From an uncultured Rubrobacteraceae bacterium (GTDB lineage Bacteria; Actinomycetota; Rubrobacteria; Rubrobacterales; Rubrobacteraceae): a stretch of 9,335 nucleotides of DNA. Each line of letters starts with the position of its first letter. The first letter of the stretch is position 1. This document shows positions 1 to 5,515 of the stretch, one piece after another. The stretch lies in contig CADCUW010000661.1 of the NCBI GenBank assembly GCA_902805985.1, forward strand, positions 1 through 9,335. The letters are read 5' to 3'. The translations under genes were made by a program, and so were the position numbers. Under the pieces are notes generated by a model. The model saw only the letters and a list, made by a program, of their open reading frames with translations, ran no database searches and was not told where the DNA came from.

Positions 1-315
1 GGCGGCGACGACTTCCTCTACGGAAACAAGGGCCACGACGGCCTCTACGGCGGGGCTGGCATCGACATCATCCACGGCGGCAACGGGGACGACAGGGCAG
101 AGGAGCGAGCGGTTCACGGCGGCGCCGGGGGGGACGTCCTCTACGGCGAGGGCGGAGAGGACGCCCTCTACGGCGGCCCCGGCGACGACACCGTGATCTC
201 AACCGGCGACGGCGCGGGCGACTTTGTGGACTGCGGGGGCGGGGTGGACTCCGTGAGGAAGGGGGCGGACCAGGGTCTCGACCGCTTCGTCAACTGCGAG
301 GAGTTCTTCAGGTAG
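1..315 (+). CDS. RTX-type calcium-binding repeat protein, C-terminal part
   Basis: The reading frame is open from the first base to a TAG at 313-315, so the N-terminus lies outside the window. The 104 visible residues are dominated by glycine/aspartate nonapeptide repeats of the GGxGxDxLx type (for example GGDDFLYG, GHDGLYGGAG, GEGGEDALYGG). In known RTX proteins these wrap into a beta-roll that binds calcium between turns, usually in secreted proteins. The repeats give way to a non-repeat tail with two cysteines (DCGGG and FVNCE) that may form a disulfide. The tail and most repeats match the protein encoded at 2525-3016 on the other strand almost residue for residue, so the missing start probably also carried a signal peptide. 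There is no catalytic domain in what is visible; the role is unknown beyond likely calcium-dependent folding outside the cell. A strong hairpin follows. Confidence 0.85.
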   Translation, partial: GGDDFLYGNKGHDGLYGGAGIDIIHGGNGDDRAEERAVHGGAGGDVLYGEGGEDALYGGPGDDTVISTGDGAGDFVDCGGGVDSVRKGADQGLDRFVNCEEFFR

Positions 316-367
316 CATGCATGCCGGTTCGCCCCTCCGCACGCGGGCAGAACCAACGACCACAACG

Positions 368-404
368 ACTAGGAGGTCCGGACGAAGGGTCCGGACCTCC
401 TAGT
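368..404 (+). terminator. Hairpin terminator after calcium-binding gene
   Basis: This is a perfect 15-bp stem (368-382 pairing with 390-404) with a 7-base loop, about 50 bases after the stop at 315. The stem is GC-rich but no T-run follows, so it is either a weak intrinsic terminator or an mRNA-stabilising 3' hairpin. The related gene on the opposite strand ends in a comparable hairpin (2458-2503) of different sequence. Confidence 0.6.
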
Positions 405-479
405 CCGGTGCCTCCAGCCGGAAACGGCCGGGTCGTGGGCTTCAGCGCTACTCATCGCCTTATTTACCCAACTGCGGAG

Positions 480-495
480 AGAGACTGTCTGAAAA
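480..495 (+). repeat. Terminal inverted repeat, passenger-side end
   Basis: AGAGACTGTCTGAAAA is the exact reverse complement of 2418-2433. The core CTGTCTGAAAA also recurs at the right end of the MITE-like unit (4063-4074 region). Confidence 0.75.
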
Positions 496-581
496 TCGTC
501 ATGCACGATCACAATCGTCTTCTTCGACAAGACCCATCGTTACGTGCCACCCGACGACCCAGAGAGCGCCGGCGTGATGCC

Positions 582-1208
582 TCAGACGGTGCGGGGTCGC
601 CATGGCTCGTGCTCGTGCGCGAGCCAGACCAGCTCGGGGTCGAGCGCGCGCACCCGCAGCCGGCCTTCGGTGGGCGGCTCGTCGAACTCGCCGTGCCACA
701 CCGCTACGTCGCCGCCGACGACGACCGGACGCCCGCCGGTCTCGACGACGACCACCTGCATGCCGCGTGTGTGGCCGGGCGCCGGGACGAGTCGGAGCCC
801 GGCAAGCAGCTCGAGCTCGCCGTCGACCGGCACGTACCGCACGCCGGGCGCCTCGACCCACTCGCGGATGGTGTAGCCGTCCTCGCCGAGCGCGTCGTCG
901 AGCTCCCGGCGCTGGACGTAGAACGGCCTGCCGGCGAAGAGGTGGTTGCCGCCGCAGTGGTCGGCGTGCAGGTGCGTGTTGACGACGATGTCGACGCCGG
1001 CGAGATCGAAGTCCTGCTCGCTCAGCGGCCGGAGGCTGGGGTCGAGGGCGGCTTGGACCGCCGGGTGCGGCTCCGTCATGCCGGTGTCGACCAGCACGCG
1101 CGCGTCGGGATGGTCGATGACGTGCACGTAGAGCGGCATCCGCTCGCCCTCGGCGAGCAGGTCGGCAACGAAGACCGGCGTTATGGTGACTGAGGCGGGG
1201 GCGGTCAT
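582..1208 (-). CDS. Metallo-beta-lactamase-fold hydrolase, AHL-lactonase-like
   Basis: A 208-residue hydrolase of the metallo-beta-lactamase superfamily, closest in layout to N-acyl homoserine lactonase-like proteins. The dinuclear metal site looks complete: HLHADH at residues 79-84, His146 in PAPGHTRG, Asp167 in VVGGDVA, and a terminal His in LAHEHEP (198/200). DTG at 41-43 is the usual early loop. There is no signal peptide, so it should be cytoplasmic. Activity on acyl-homoserine lactones (quorum quenching) is possible but unproven; related folds also hydrolyse other lactones and thioesters. I chose ATG 1208 because the conserved fold begins there; a GTG at 1295 would add 29 arginine/histidine-rich residues. 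Neither start has a good Shine-Dalgarno site, although AGAGGAGG lies about 45 bases before the ATG. It lies downstream of the transposase inside the inverted-repeat-bounded unit. The long plus-strand frames over it are shadows of its extreme GC bias. Confidence 0.85.
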   Translation of the reverse strand: MTAPASVTITPVFVADLLAEGERMPLYVHVIDHPDARVLVDTGMTEPHPAVQAALDPSLRPLSEQDFDLAGVDIVVNTHLHADHCGGNHLFAGRPFYVQRRELDDALGEDGYTIREWVEAPGVRYVPVDGELELLAGLRLVPAPGHTRGMQVVVVETGGRPVVVGGDVAVWHGEFDEPPTEGRLRVRALDPELVWLAHEHEPWRPRTV

Positions 1209-1472
1209 CGTGTACCGACCGCCGCGGTGGTGGTCGATGTGTGCGTAATGATGACCTCCTCTACCGGTTACCGGCCGACGCGCGGCCGGCCGCACTACCT
1301 CGCCGTCGACAATACGTCTCCTCGGCGCAGAAAGGATACGGAATGTGTACGGCGTTCACTACGGGGACTTGGGTCTGTGTTCCGATGGTGCCCGGACATC
1401 CCCCGCTGGCCGATGGCGGAGCCGTGTGTCTATACGGAACACCCGCATTCCGCATGCCCCTCGGTGGAGCCG

Positions 1473-2387
1473 CTAGGGCCTGGCGGCCCGTGCGCCCCCG
1501 CCGTTACTGTGATGTTTCGCGCGGGCGAGCCTCCTCGCCATCAGGCGCGCCATGGCCAAGTGAACGAAGGCCTCTCCCGTCGAGCACAGCCGCTCGTGGT
1601 CCTTGGCCATCCTCCGGTTGTGGGAGATCCAGGCGAAGGTGCGCTCCGGGACCCATCGTCGCGGCAGCTTCTCGAAGGCCGGACGCTCGGGCAGCTTCTT
1701 GAGATCTACCTTCTTGCCCTCCTTGAACCACTCCCTGGCCCAGATCCTCAAGACCTTCTCCGGCGGCGGCTTGGTGGAGCGGTTCACGATCTCGACCTCC
1801 ACGCCCAAGGCCTCTTCCGCCCACCCCTTGCCACGGCCCCGGTATCCGGCGTCCGCCCACAGATACGAGAGGCGGGGTAGGCGATCTCGCACCGGGTCGA
1901 GCAGGCGCCTTATGCCGTCCTGGTCGGGGACCCTGGCGCTGTGCAGCGGGGCCTCGACCACGAGTCCCTCGGTATCGACGAGGATGTGGCGCTTGCGGCC
2001 TCGAACCTTCTTGCCGCCGTCGAAGCCCCTCTGCTCGCCGCCCACCCCGCTTGTCTTCACGAACTGCGCGTCCACGATGCCCGCGCTGGGCTCGGGATCT
2101 CGGCCGAGCTTCTCTCTCAACCGCCGATGTAGGACGCGGTTCATTCGCTCCCAAGCCCCGTCGATGCGCCATTTCCTGAAGTAGTGGAATACCGTCTTGC
2201 AGGGCGGGAAGACTTTGGGCAGCATCCTCCACTGGCAACCGGTCTTTAGCACGTAGAAGACGGCGTTGCAGACCTCGCGCGGGCTGTGGATCCTCGGACG
2301 GCCCCGCTTCTTCGGTGCCGGGAGATGCGGCCTCAGCAGCGACCATTCGGCGTCAGACAGGTCACTCGGGTATCCCTTGCTCGCTAT
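1473..2387 (-). CDS. IS5-family DDE transposase (atypical ATA at start)
   Basis: The transposase cuts and rejoins DNA at the element ends through an RNase-H-fold DDE site. The open frame of 304 codons starts with the expected family N-terminus, KGYPSDLSDAEW at about residues 4-15, then the helical DNA-binding region and the DDE domain. Catalytic residues are Asp106 (IVDAQFVKTS), Asp179 (LWADAGYRG) and Glu248 (RWVPERTFAW). The conserved HNRRMAKDHE stretch follows the Glu, and the length is normal for the IS427-like branch. The codon that should be the start, just before GCG-AGC-AAG, is ATA (2387-2385). In this frame the only upstream codons lie between it and a TGA inside the terminal repeat, none of them ATG, GTG or TTG. 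The first conventional start is GTG at 2252, which would remove 45 conserved residues. Either ATA is used weakly or a point mutation has silenced the copy. A hairpin sits directly upstream. Confidence 0.88.
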   Translation of the reverse strand: MASKGYPSDLSDAEWSLLRPHLPAPKKRGRPRIHSPREVCNAVFYVLKTGCQWRMLPKVFPPCKTVFHYFRKWRIDGAWERMNRVLHRRLREKLGRDPEPSAGIVDAQFVKTSGVGGEQRGFDGGKKVRGRKRHILVDTEGLVVEAPLHSARVPDQDGIRRLLDPVRDRLPRLSYLWADAGYRGRGKGWAEEALGVEVEIVNRSTKPPPEKVLRIWAREWFKEGKKVDLKKLPERPAFEKLPRRWVPERTFAWISHNRRMAKDHERLCSTGEAFVHLAMARLMARRLARAKHHSNGGGARAARP

Positions 2388-2389
2388 GG

Positions 2390-2411
2390 GCCGGACCGTA
2401 GGTGGTCCGGC
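2390..2411 (-). other. Subterminal hairpin at the transposase start
   Basis: An 8-bp perfect stem, GCCGGACC (2390-2397) with GGTCCGGC (2404-2411), and a 6-base loop, lie between the terminal repeat and the transposase start codon. In the mRNA it would sit next to the ATA codon and no Shine-Dalgarno sequence is visible. In other insertion sequences such hairpins limit translation from external read-through transcripts; that role here is inferred. Confidence 0.5.
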
Positions 2412-2417
2412 GCCGCT

Positions 2418-2433
2418 TTTTCAGACAGTCTCT
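2418..2433 (-). repeat. Terminal inverted repeat, transposase-side end
   Basis: TTTTCAGACAGTCTCT is the perfect 16-bp inverted partner of 480-495. Its outer flank (2434-2453) continues into a TTCTAAGAAGTCC sequence that is related to the flank of the second TTTTCAGACAGT site at 4063. Confidence 0.75.
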
Positions 2434-2457
2434 TGAGGGGTTCTAAGAAGTCCGGGG

Positions 2458-2503
2458 CACGAAGAGGAGGGCCGGGAGCGAACCCCCGGCCCTCCTCTTC
2501 GTG
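2458..2503 (-). terminator. Terminator of the minus-strand calcium-binding gene
   Basis: A perfect 19-bp stem (2458-2476 with 2485-2503) with an 8-base loop begins 21 bases after the stop codon at 2525-2527. It is very GC-rich. No long T-run follows on the minus strand, but placement and strength fit a 3' terminator or mRNA-end hairpin. Confidence 0.7.
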
Positions 2504-2524
2504 TAGGTCGTTTGTTCGGGGCGG

Positions 2525-3016
2525 CTAGTTTACAAACCTCTCGCAGTTGACGAAGCGGTCGAGCTTGCGGTCTGATGCTCCCGACTCCTCGACGATGTCC
2601 ACGCCCCCGCCGCAGTCCACATAGTCGCCGGCGCCGTCGCCCGTGGAGGTGATCAGGTCGCTCCCGGGACCGCCGTACAGCGCGTCCTCTCCACCCTCGC
2701 CGTAGATGACGTCCCCGCCCGACCCCCCGAAGACCTTGCGCTCCTCGGCCCGGTCGTCGCCCTCGCCGCCGTGGATGATGTCGATGCCAGCCCCGCCGTA
2801 GAGGCCGTCGTGGCCGGCGCCGCCCCAGAGGGTGTCGTCGCCCCCGAGGCCATGCAGCGCGTCGTTGCCCGCCAGACCCCTGATCGTGTCGTCGTTGGAT
2901 GTGCCCCTGATCAGGTCGCCCCCGCTGGTGCCGGAGAGCGTCGCCGCGAAGGCCGCCCCCGAGAGCGTCACCAGGAGCGCCGCCACCGTCAGAACCACCA
3001 TCGTCGTCCGCCTCAT
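2525..3016 (-). CDS. Secreted RTX-type calcium-binding repeat protein
   Basis: A complete 163-residue protein. Residues 1-24 are a signal peptide: MRRTT, a hydrophobic core VVLTVAALLVTL, then SGAAFA with cleavage expected after the last Ala. The mature part is about 90 residues of calcium-binding nonapeptide repeats (GGDLIRG, NDDTIRGLAG, NDALHGLGG, DDTLWGGAG and so on), followed by a tail with two cysteines (DCGGG, RFVNCE). No enzymatic domain is attached, so it is a free-standing small beta-roll. The ATG at 3016 is preferred over one 30 codons upstream because it begins the signal peptide and has AAAGGGG seven bases before it. It is a paralogue of the gene at 1-315, with opposite orientation and a shared exact 51-bp block. 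Upstream are a CATTTGCGTGATAC element (3096-3115) and three CCGAACCG boxes, which may control it. Confidence 0.9.
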   Translation of the reverse strand: MRRTTMVVLTVAALLVTLSGAAFAATLSGTSGGDLIRGTSNDDTIRGLAGNDALHGLGGDDTLWGGAGHDGLYGGAGIDIIHGGEGDDRAEERKVFGGSGGDVIYGEGGEDALYGGPGSDLITSTGDGAGDYVDCGGGVDIVEESGASDRKLDRFVNCERFVN

Positions 3017-3095
3017 GTCGTGCCCCTTTTCGGTCCGTGGCCCCGGCCTCTCCGGGTGCCTGTGAGGAACACTCTGAGGGGTCAGGAAGGTGGCG

Positions 3096-3115
3096 GTATC
3101 ACGCAAATGGACTAG
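3096..3115 (-). repeat. 20-bp inverted repeat, left copy
   Basis: GTATCACGCAAATGGACTAG matches the reverse complement of 4143-4162 at 18 of 20 positions, differing only in two adjacent bases before CTAG. This copy lies 80 bases upstream of the calcium-binding gene and the other lies upstream of the oxidoreductase at 4353, each in the same orientation relative to its gene. It could be a shared regulatory site or the ends of a 1067-bp unit enclosing the reductase gene. Confidence 0.7.
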
Positions 3116-3130
3116 TTTTGGGTGGTGTTA

Positions 3131-3182
3131 CCGAACCGTTTCCGGGGTGTGGCCGGTCTGCCGCCGAACCGTAACCGAACCG
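3131..3182. promoter_or_regulatory. Three phased CCGAACCG boxes
   Basis: CCGAACCG occurs at 3131-3138, 3164-3171 and 3175-3182. The start-to-start distances are 33 and 11 bases, close to three turns and one turn of the helix, so all three would face the same side of the DNA. They lie in the divergent intergenic region between the calcium-binding gene and the RibD-like gene. This arrangement is typical of an operator for a cooperative regulator; the regulator is unknown. Confidence 0.45.
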
Positions 3183-3345
3183 GAACATCGGGCGGCCCAG
3201 CGGGCCAAAGACGCGTCCTACCCGCCTTCCTAGAATCCCTTCTCGGAAGTCCCTCGGGAATACCGGTTGGATTGCGGGGACGGTGACCTACCCTTCGTCT
3301 GCTGGTCGCGAAACGCGATGGGGTCCACTATCAGGGAGGTCTGCT

Positions 3346-3906
3346 GTGGCGAAGCTCATCTACTCGGCGATAGCGTCACTCGACGGCTACATAGCGGACG
3401 AAGACGGCGGTTTCGACTGGGCTGTGCCGGACGAGGAGGTGCACGCCTTTATCAACGAGCTCATCCGGCCCATCGGCACCTACCTCTACGGGCGCCTAAT
3501 GTACGAGATGATGGTCGGCTGGGAGACCGACCCATCCATCGCCGAGCAGTTCCCCCTCATGCGCGACTTCGCCGAGATCTGGCAGGCTGCCGACAAGGTC
3601 GTCTACTCGGGGACGCTGGAGGCCGTCTCCACCTCCAAGACGCGGCTGGAACGGGACTTCGACCCCGAAACGGTCCGGCGGCTAAAGGCGTCCGCGGGGC
3701 GGGACCTCACCGTGAGCGGTCCCGACCTCGCCACCCACGCGTTTCGGGCCGGGCTGGTGGACGAGTGCCACCTGTTCCTTGCGCCCGTCGTGGTGGGCGG
3801 AGGCAAGCGGGCCCTCCCCGAGGGCGTCCGCGTGGGGCTCGAACTGCTGGACGAGCGGCGTCTCGGTAGCGAAACGGTCTACCTCCGCTACCGCACAGCG
3901 GGCTGA
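3346..3906 (+). CDS. RibD C-terminal / dihydrofolate-reductase-fold reductase
   Basis: A 186-residue single-domain protein of the RibD_C/DHFR-like family, which uses NADPH to reduce small heterocyclic substrates; the natural substrate of these short forms is usually unknown. Visible signatures are the N-terminal strand KLIYSAIASLDGYIAD (S-x-D-G motif), GTYLYGRLMYEMM around residues 44-56, VSGPDLATHAFRAGLVDE in the nucleotide-binding half, and LAPVVVGGGKRALPEG near the end. The length is normal for stand-alone YyaP/YwjB-type proteins. I chose GTG 3346 rather than the upstream ATG at 3283 because GGGAGGT lies five to six bases before it and homology begins exactly there. It stands alone: a divergent gene lies upstream and a repeat-rich spacer downstream. 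It is enclosed by the 20-bp inverted repeats at 3096 and 4143, which raises the possibility that it moved as a unit. No sign of damage. Confidence 0.85.
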   Translation: MAKLIYSAIASLDGYIADEDGGFDWAVPDEEVHAFINELIRPIGTYLYGRLMYEMMVGWETDPSIAEQFPLMRDFAEIWQAADKVVYSGTLEAVSTSKTRLERDFDPETVRRLKASAGRDLTVSGPDLATHAFRAGLVDECHLFLAPVVVGGGKRALPEGVRVGLELLDERRLGSETVYLRYRTAG

Positions 3907-3936
3907 AGGACTGCCCCTCTACTCAGCAGGGTGTGT

Positions 3937-4078
3937 GGAAGCTTTCTGAAAAGAGTGTGAGCACTGCTCCGAACATGGATCTGGAGGGTGTAAAGAGGTC
4001 AAAATGGAGTGAGAAGCCCCTCCCTGGCGGCCCACAGCGTAGCCCTGTGGGCCGCCAGGGACTTTTCAGACAGTTTTT
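3937..4078. mobile_element. MITE-like 142-bp unit with IS-like ends
   Basis: A 17-bp imperfect inverted repeat (3937-3953 against 4062-4078, 13 of 17 matches, with an exact TCTGAAAAG core) encloses 108 bases without a coding frame of note. The right end TTTTCAGACAGT is identical to the inner 12 bases of the IS repeat at 2418. Just inside it is a long hairpin, as in the IS. I infer a non-autonomous relative or relic of the IS5-type element; the left end is the weaker part of the case. Confidence 0.4.
4021..4066 (+). terminator. Strong hairpin with short T-run
   Basis: A perfect 17-bp stem (4021-4037 with 4045-4061), 7-base loop, followed by CTTTT. It resembles a classical intrinsic terminator on the plus strand and would stop transcripts from the RibD-like gene, which ends 115 bases upstream. 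It also lies directly inside the right end of the MITE-like unit, so the terminator may have arrived with that unit. Confidence 0.65.
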
Positions 4079-4080
4079 GT

Positions 4081-4124
4081 AAGGTGTTCTCGGAAGTTCG
4101 CGCTGAGGGGGTTCTCCGAAGTTC
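4081..4124 (+). repeat. Two direct copies of a TTCTNNGAAGTYC repeat
   Basis: TTCTCGGAAGTTC at 4087-4099 and TTCTCCGAAGTTC at 4112-4124 are 25 bases apart, each preceded by an AGG-rich run. Further copies are at 2441-2453 (TTCTAAGAAGTCC, flank of the IS right end) and 3240-3252 (TTCTCGGAAGTCC, upstream of the RibD-like gene). The core TTCNNNGAA is an imperfect dyad. Function unknown. Confidence 0.55.
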
Positions 4125-4142
4125 GACGAGGAATATTCATAT

Positions 4143-4162
4143 CTAGCTCATTTGCGTGATAC
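4143..4162 (+). repeat. 20-bp inverted repeat, right copy
   Basis: CTAGCTCATTTGCGTGATAC is the inverted partner of 3096-3115 (18 of 20). It lies about 190 bases upstream of the oxidoreductase start at 4353 and points toward it. Confidence 0.7.
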
Positions 4163-4352
4163 GTGTCCTTCTCGCAAGGAGTATATTGCAATCGTTACGT
4201 GGCAAGCAGAGAGTCGCGCTAGGGCGTAGGACCGCTACCTGCCCTCCTTCTAGACCGGGGCCAGCTACCTCCAACTTACCCTGCCTTTCTATGGGCGGGA
4301 GCAAGGAAACGCGACCATGTTAACGAAACCCAACTCTGTTCACCAAGGCACC

Positions 4353-5330
4353 ATGGGGGCCATCGTTCAAGACGAGTACGGATCACCCGATGTCCTGGAA
4401 CTCAGAGACGTCGACAAGCCCAAGATCGAAGTCGACCAGATACTAGTTCACGTGCACGCGGCCGGCGTGAACCCGGCCGACTGGGCGGTCATGAGCGGCC
4501 TGCCATACATAGCCCGCCCGGTCTACGGGCTGCGCAAGCCAAAGAAAGCCGTCCGAGGGACGGATGTGGCGGGGACGGTCGAGGCCGTTGGCGCCGGCGT
4601 GACGCGGATGCAACCCGGTGACGAGGTCTTCGGCTGGTGCGGCGGGCTCGGTGGGGCCTTCGCCGAGTACGCGGCCGTCTCCGAAAACGCGCTGGCGCCC
4701 AAGCCTGCCAACCTGACATTCGAGCAGGCCGCCGCCGTTCCCATGGCCGGGCTCGTCGCCCACCAGGCCCTTCGAGATCACGGCAAAGTTCGGGCCGGGC
4801 AGAAGGTCCTGATCAACGGCGCTTCCGGGGGTATCGGCACCTTCGCGGTGCAGATCGCGAAGGCGCTTGGCGCCGAGGTGACCGGCGTGTGCAGCACGAG
4901 GAACGTGGACCTGGTCCGAGCGATCGGCGCCGATCACGTCATCGACTACACCCGTGAGGACTTCACGCGCAAGGATCGGCGCTACGACTTCATCCTCGAC
5001 AACGTGGCGAACCATTCCTTGTCCGACCTCCGGCGCGCGCTCACCCTGACGGGGACGCTCGTGCCCAACGGCGGGGGATTCGACAATCGCTGGTTCGCAA
5101 ACGGCGGCCGCGTGGTTGGCGCGCACGTGTTGGACCGGTTCGTGGGCCACAGGCTGCGGCCGTTTCTCGTGTCGCCGAAGCTCGAGGATCTGGTAACCCT
5201 CAAGGAGCTGATCGAGGCCGGCAAGGTCACGCCGGTCATCGACCGGACCTACCCGCTGAGCGAAACTCCCGAGGCGGTCGGCCGCGTAGGAGGGGGACAC
5301 GCCCGAGGAAAGGTCGCCGTCACCGTCTGA
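4353..5330 (+). CDS. Zinc-free MDR oxidoreductase (quinone reductase-like)
   Basis: A 325-residue NAD(P)H-dependent oxidoreductase of the medium-chain dehydrogenase/reductase superfamily, quinone-reductase/enoyl-reductase branch. An N-terminal GroES-like domain (about 1-125) contains AAGVNPADW and GTDVAGTVEAVGAGV. A Rossmann domain carries GASGGIGTFAVQIAKALGA around 156-174, then GADHVIDYT. The cysteine cluster and catalytic Cys/His of zinc alcohol dehydrogenases are absent, so it should be zinc-independent and cytoplasmic. Likely substrates are quinones or alpha,beta-unsaturated carbonyls; the exact one cannot be read. The family start MxAIVQDxYGSPDVLEL matches ATG 4353 (AAGG five bases before). 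An in-frame ATG at 4317, also preceded by AAGGA, would add 12 residues and cannot be excluded. No terminator is evident; the following 180 bases hold gene remnants. Confidence 0.87.
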   Translation: MGAIVQDEYGSPDVLELRDVDKPKIEVDQILVHVHAAGVNPADWAVMSGLPYIARPVYGLRKPKKAVRGTDVAGTVEAVGAGVTRMQPGDEVFGWCGGLGGAFAEYAAVSENALAPKPANLTFEQAAAVPMAGLVAHQALRDHGKVRAGQKVLINGASGGIGTFAVQIAKALGAEVTGVCSTRNVDLVRAIGADHVIDYTREDFTRKDRRYDFILDNVANHSLSDLRRALTLTGTLVPNGGGFDNRWFANGGRVVGAHVLDRFVGHRLRPFLVSPKLEDLVTLKELIEAGKVTPVIDRTYPLSETPEAVGRVGGGHARGKVAVTV

Positions 5331-5344
5331 CACACGTCCCGCGA

Positions 5345-5515
5345 CGGCCGGACTTCGCGTTCACCTTCAGCGTGTTCACGTTCGTCGGTGAAGCGTTGCT
5401 CATCGTCTGGCTGTTCCATAGAGCCATCAAGGGATTCGCTCCTGAGTCACAGAGTCCTGACGGACAGGTGACGGATCCAGGGCTCGTACGCCCGGCCCCC
5501 GTGGACGCCGCATGA
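5345..5515 (+). pseudogene. C-terminal fragment of a DUF4386-type membrane protein
   Basis: Directly after the oxidoreductase, in a frame with no start codon of its own, a readable stretch gives FAFTFSVFTFVGEALLIVWL followed by FHRAIKGF and a polar tail ending at TGA 5513-5515. A single hydrophobic helix followed by a short polar tail matches the last membrane segment of DUF4386 proteins as I recall the family. The remaining membrane segments are missing, so this is a truncated relic. Its TGA overlaps the ATG of the next frame (ATGA), suggesting the two were once a translationally coupled pair. Confidence 0.5.

Larger units (their letters stand above)
480..2433 (-). mobile_element. IS5-family-like insertion sequence carrying a hydrolase passenger gene
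   Basis: The unit is bounded by a perfect 16-bp inverted repeat, AGAGACTGTCTGAAAA at 480-495 and its complement at 2418-2433. The transposase starts about 46 bases inside the right repeat, the usual spacing for IS5-group elements. These elements are normally 0.9-1.3 kb. No second transposase-proximal end is visible near 1440, so the only partner repeat is the one at 480, beyond the hydrolase gene. I infer a 1954-bp element whose transposase is followed in the same direction by a passenger gene. It lies exactly between the 3' hairpins of two convergent paralogous genes. No clean target-site duplication is seen (left flank ...GCGGAG, right flank TGAGGG...), so the boundary pair could also come from two different insertion events. 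Confidence 0.6.

Noticed and set aside
1..200. Repeated GGCGG/CTCTACGGCGG units as a DNA repeat array or CRISPR
   Set aside because: They are codons of the Gly-Asp nonapeptide protein repeats, with no constant repeat length plus unique spacers.
1343..1702. Plus-strand frame from ATG 1343 with AAAGGA before it
   Set aside because: The ribosome-binding site is good, but the frame runs antisense into the transposase and loses any protein-like character; probably coincidence.
1504..2346. 280-codon minus-strand frame overlapping the transposase
   Set aside because: Low-complexity Arg/Gly/Pro translation in another register of the transposase; the DDE frame is the real one and needs no frameshift.
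470..2445. Target-site duplication around the IS
   Set aside because: Flanks were compared for 2-8 bp; only a non-adjacent GAG is shared, so no duplication is claimed.
4443..5333. 296-codon minus-strand open frame
   Set aside because: Antisense shadow of the MDR oxidoreductase; composition is proline/arginine/glycine-rich without motifs.
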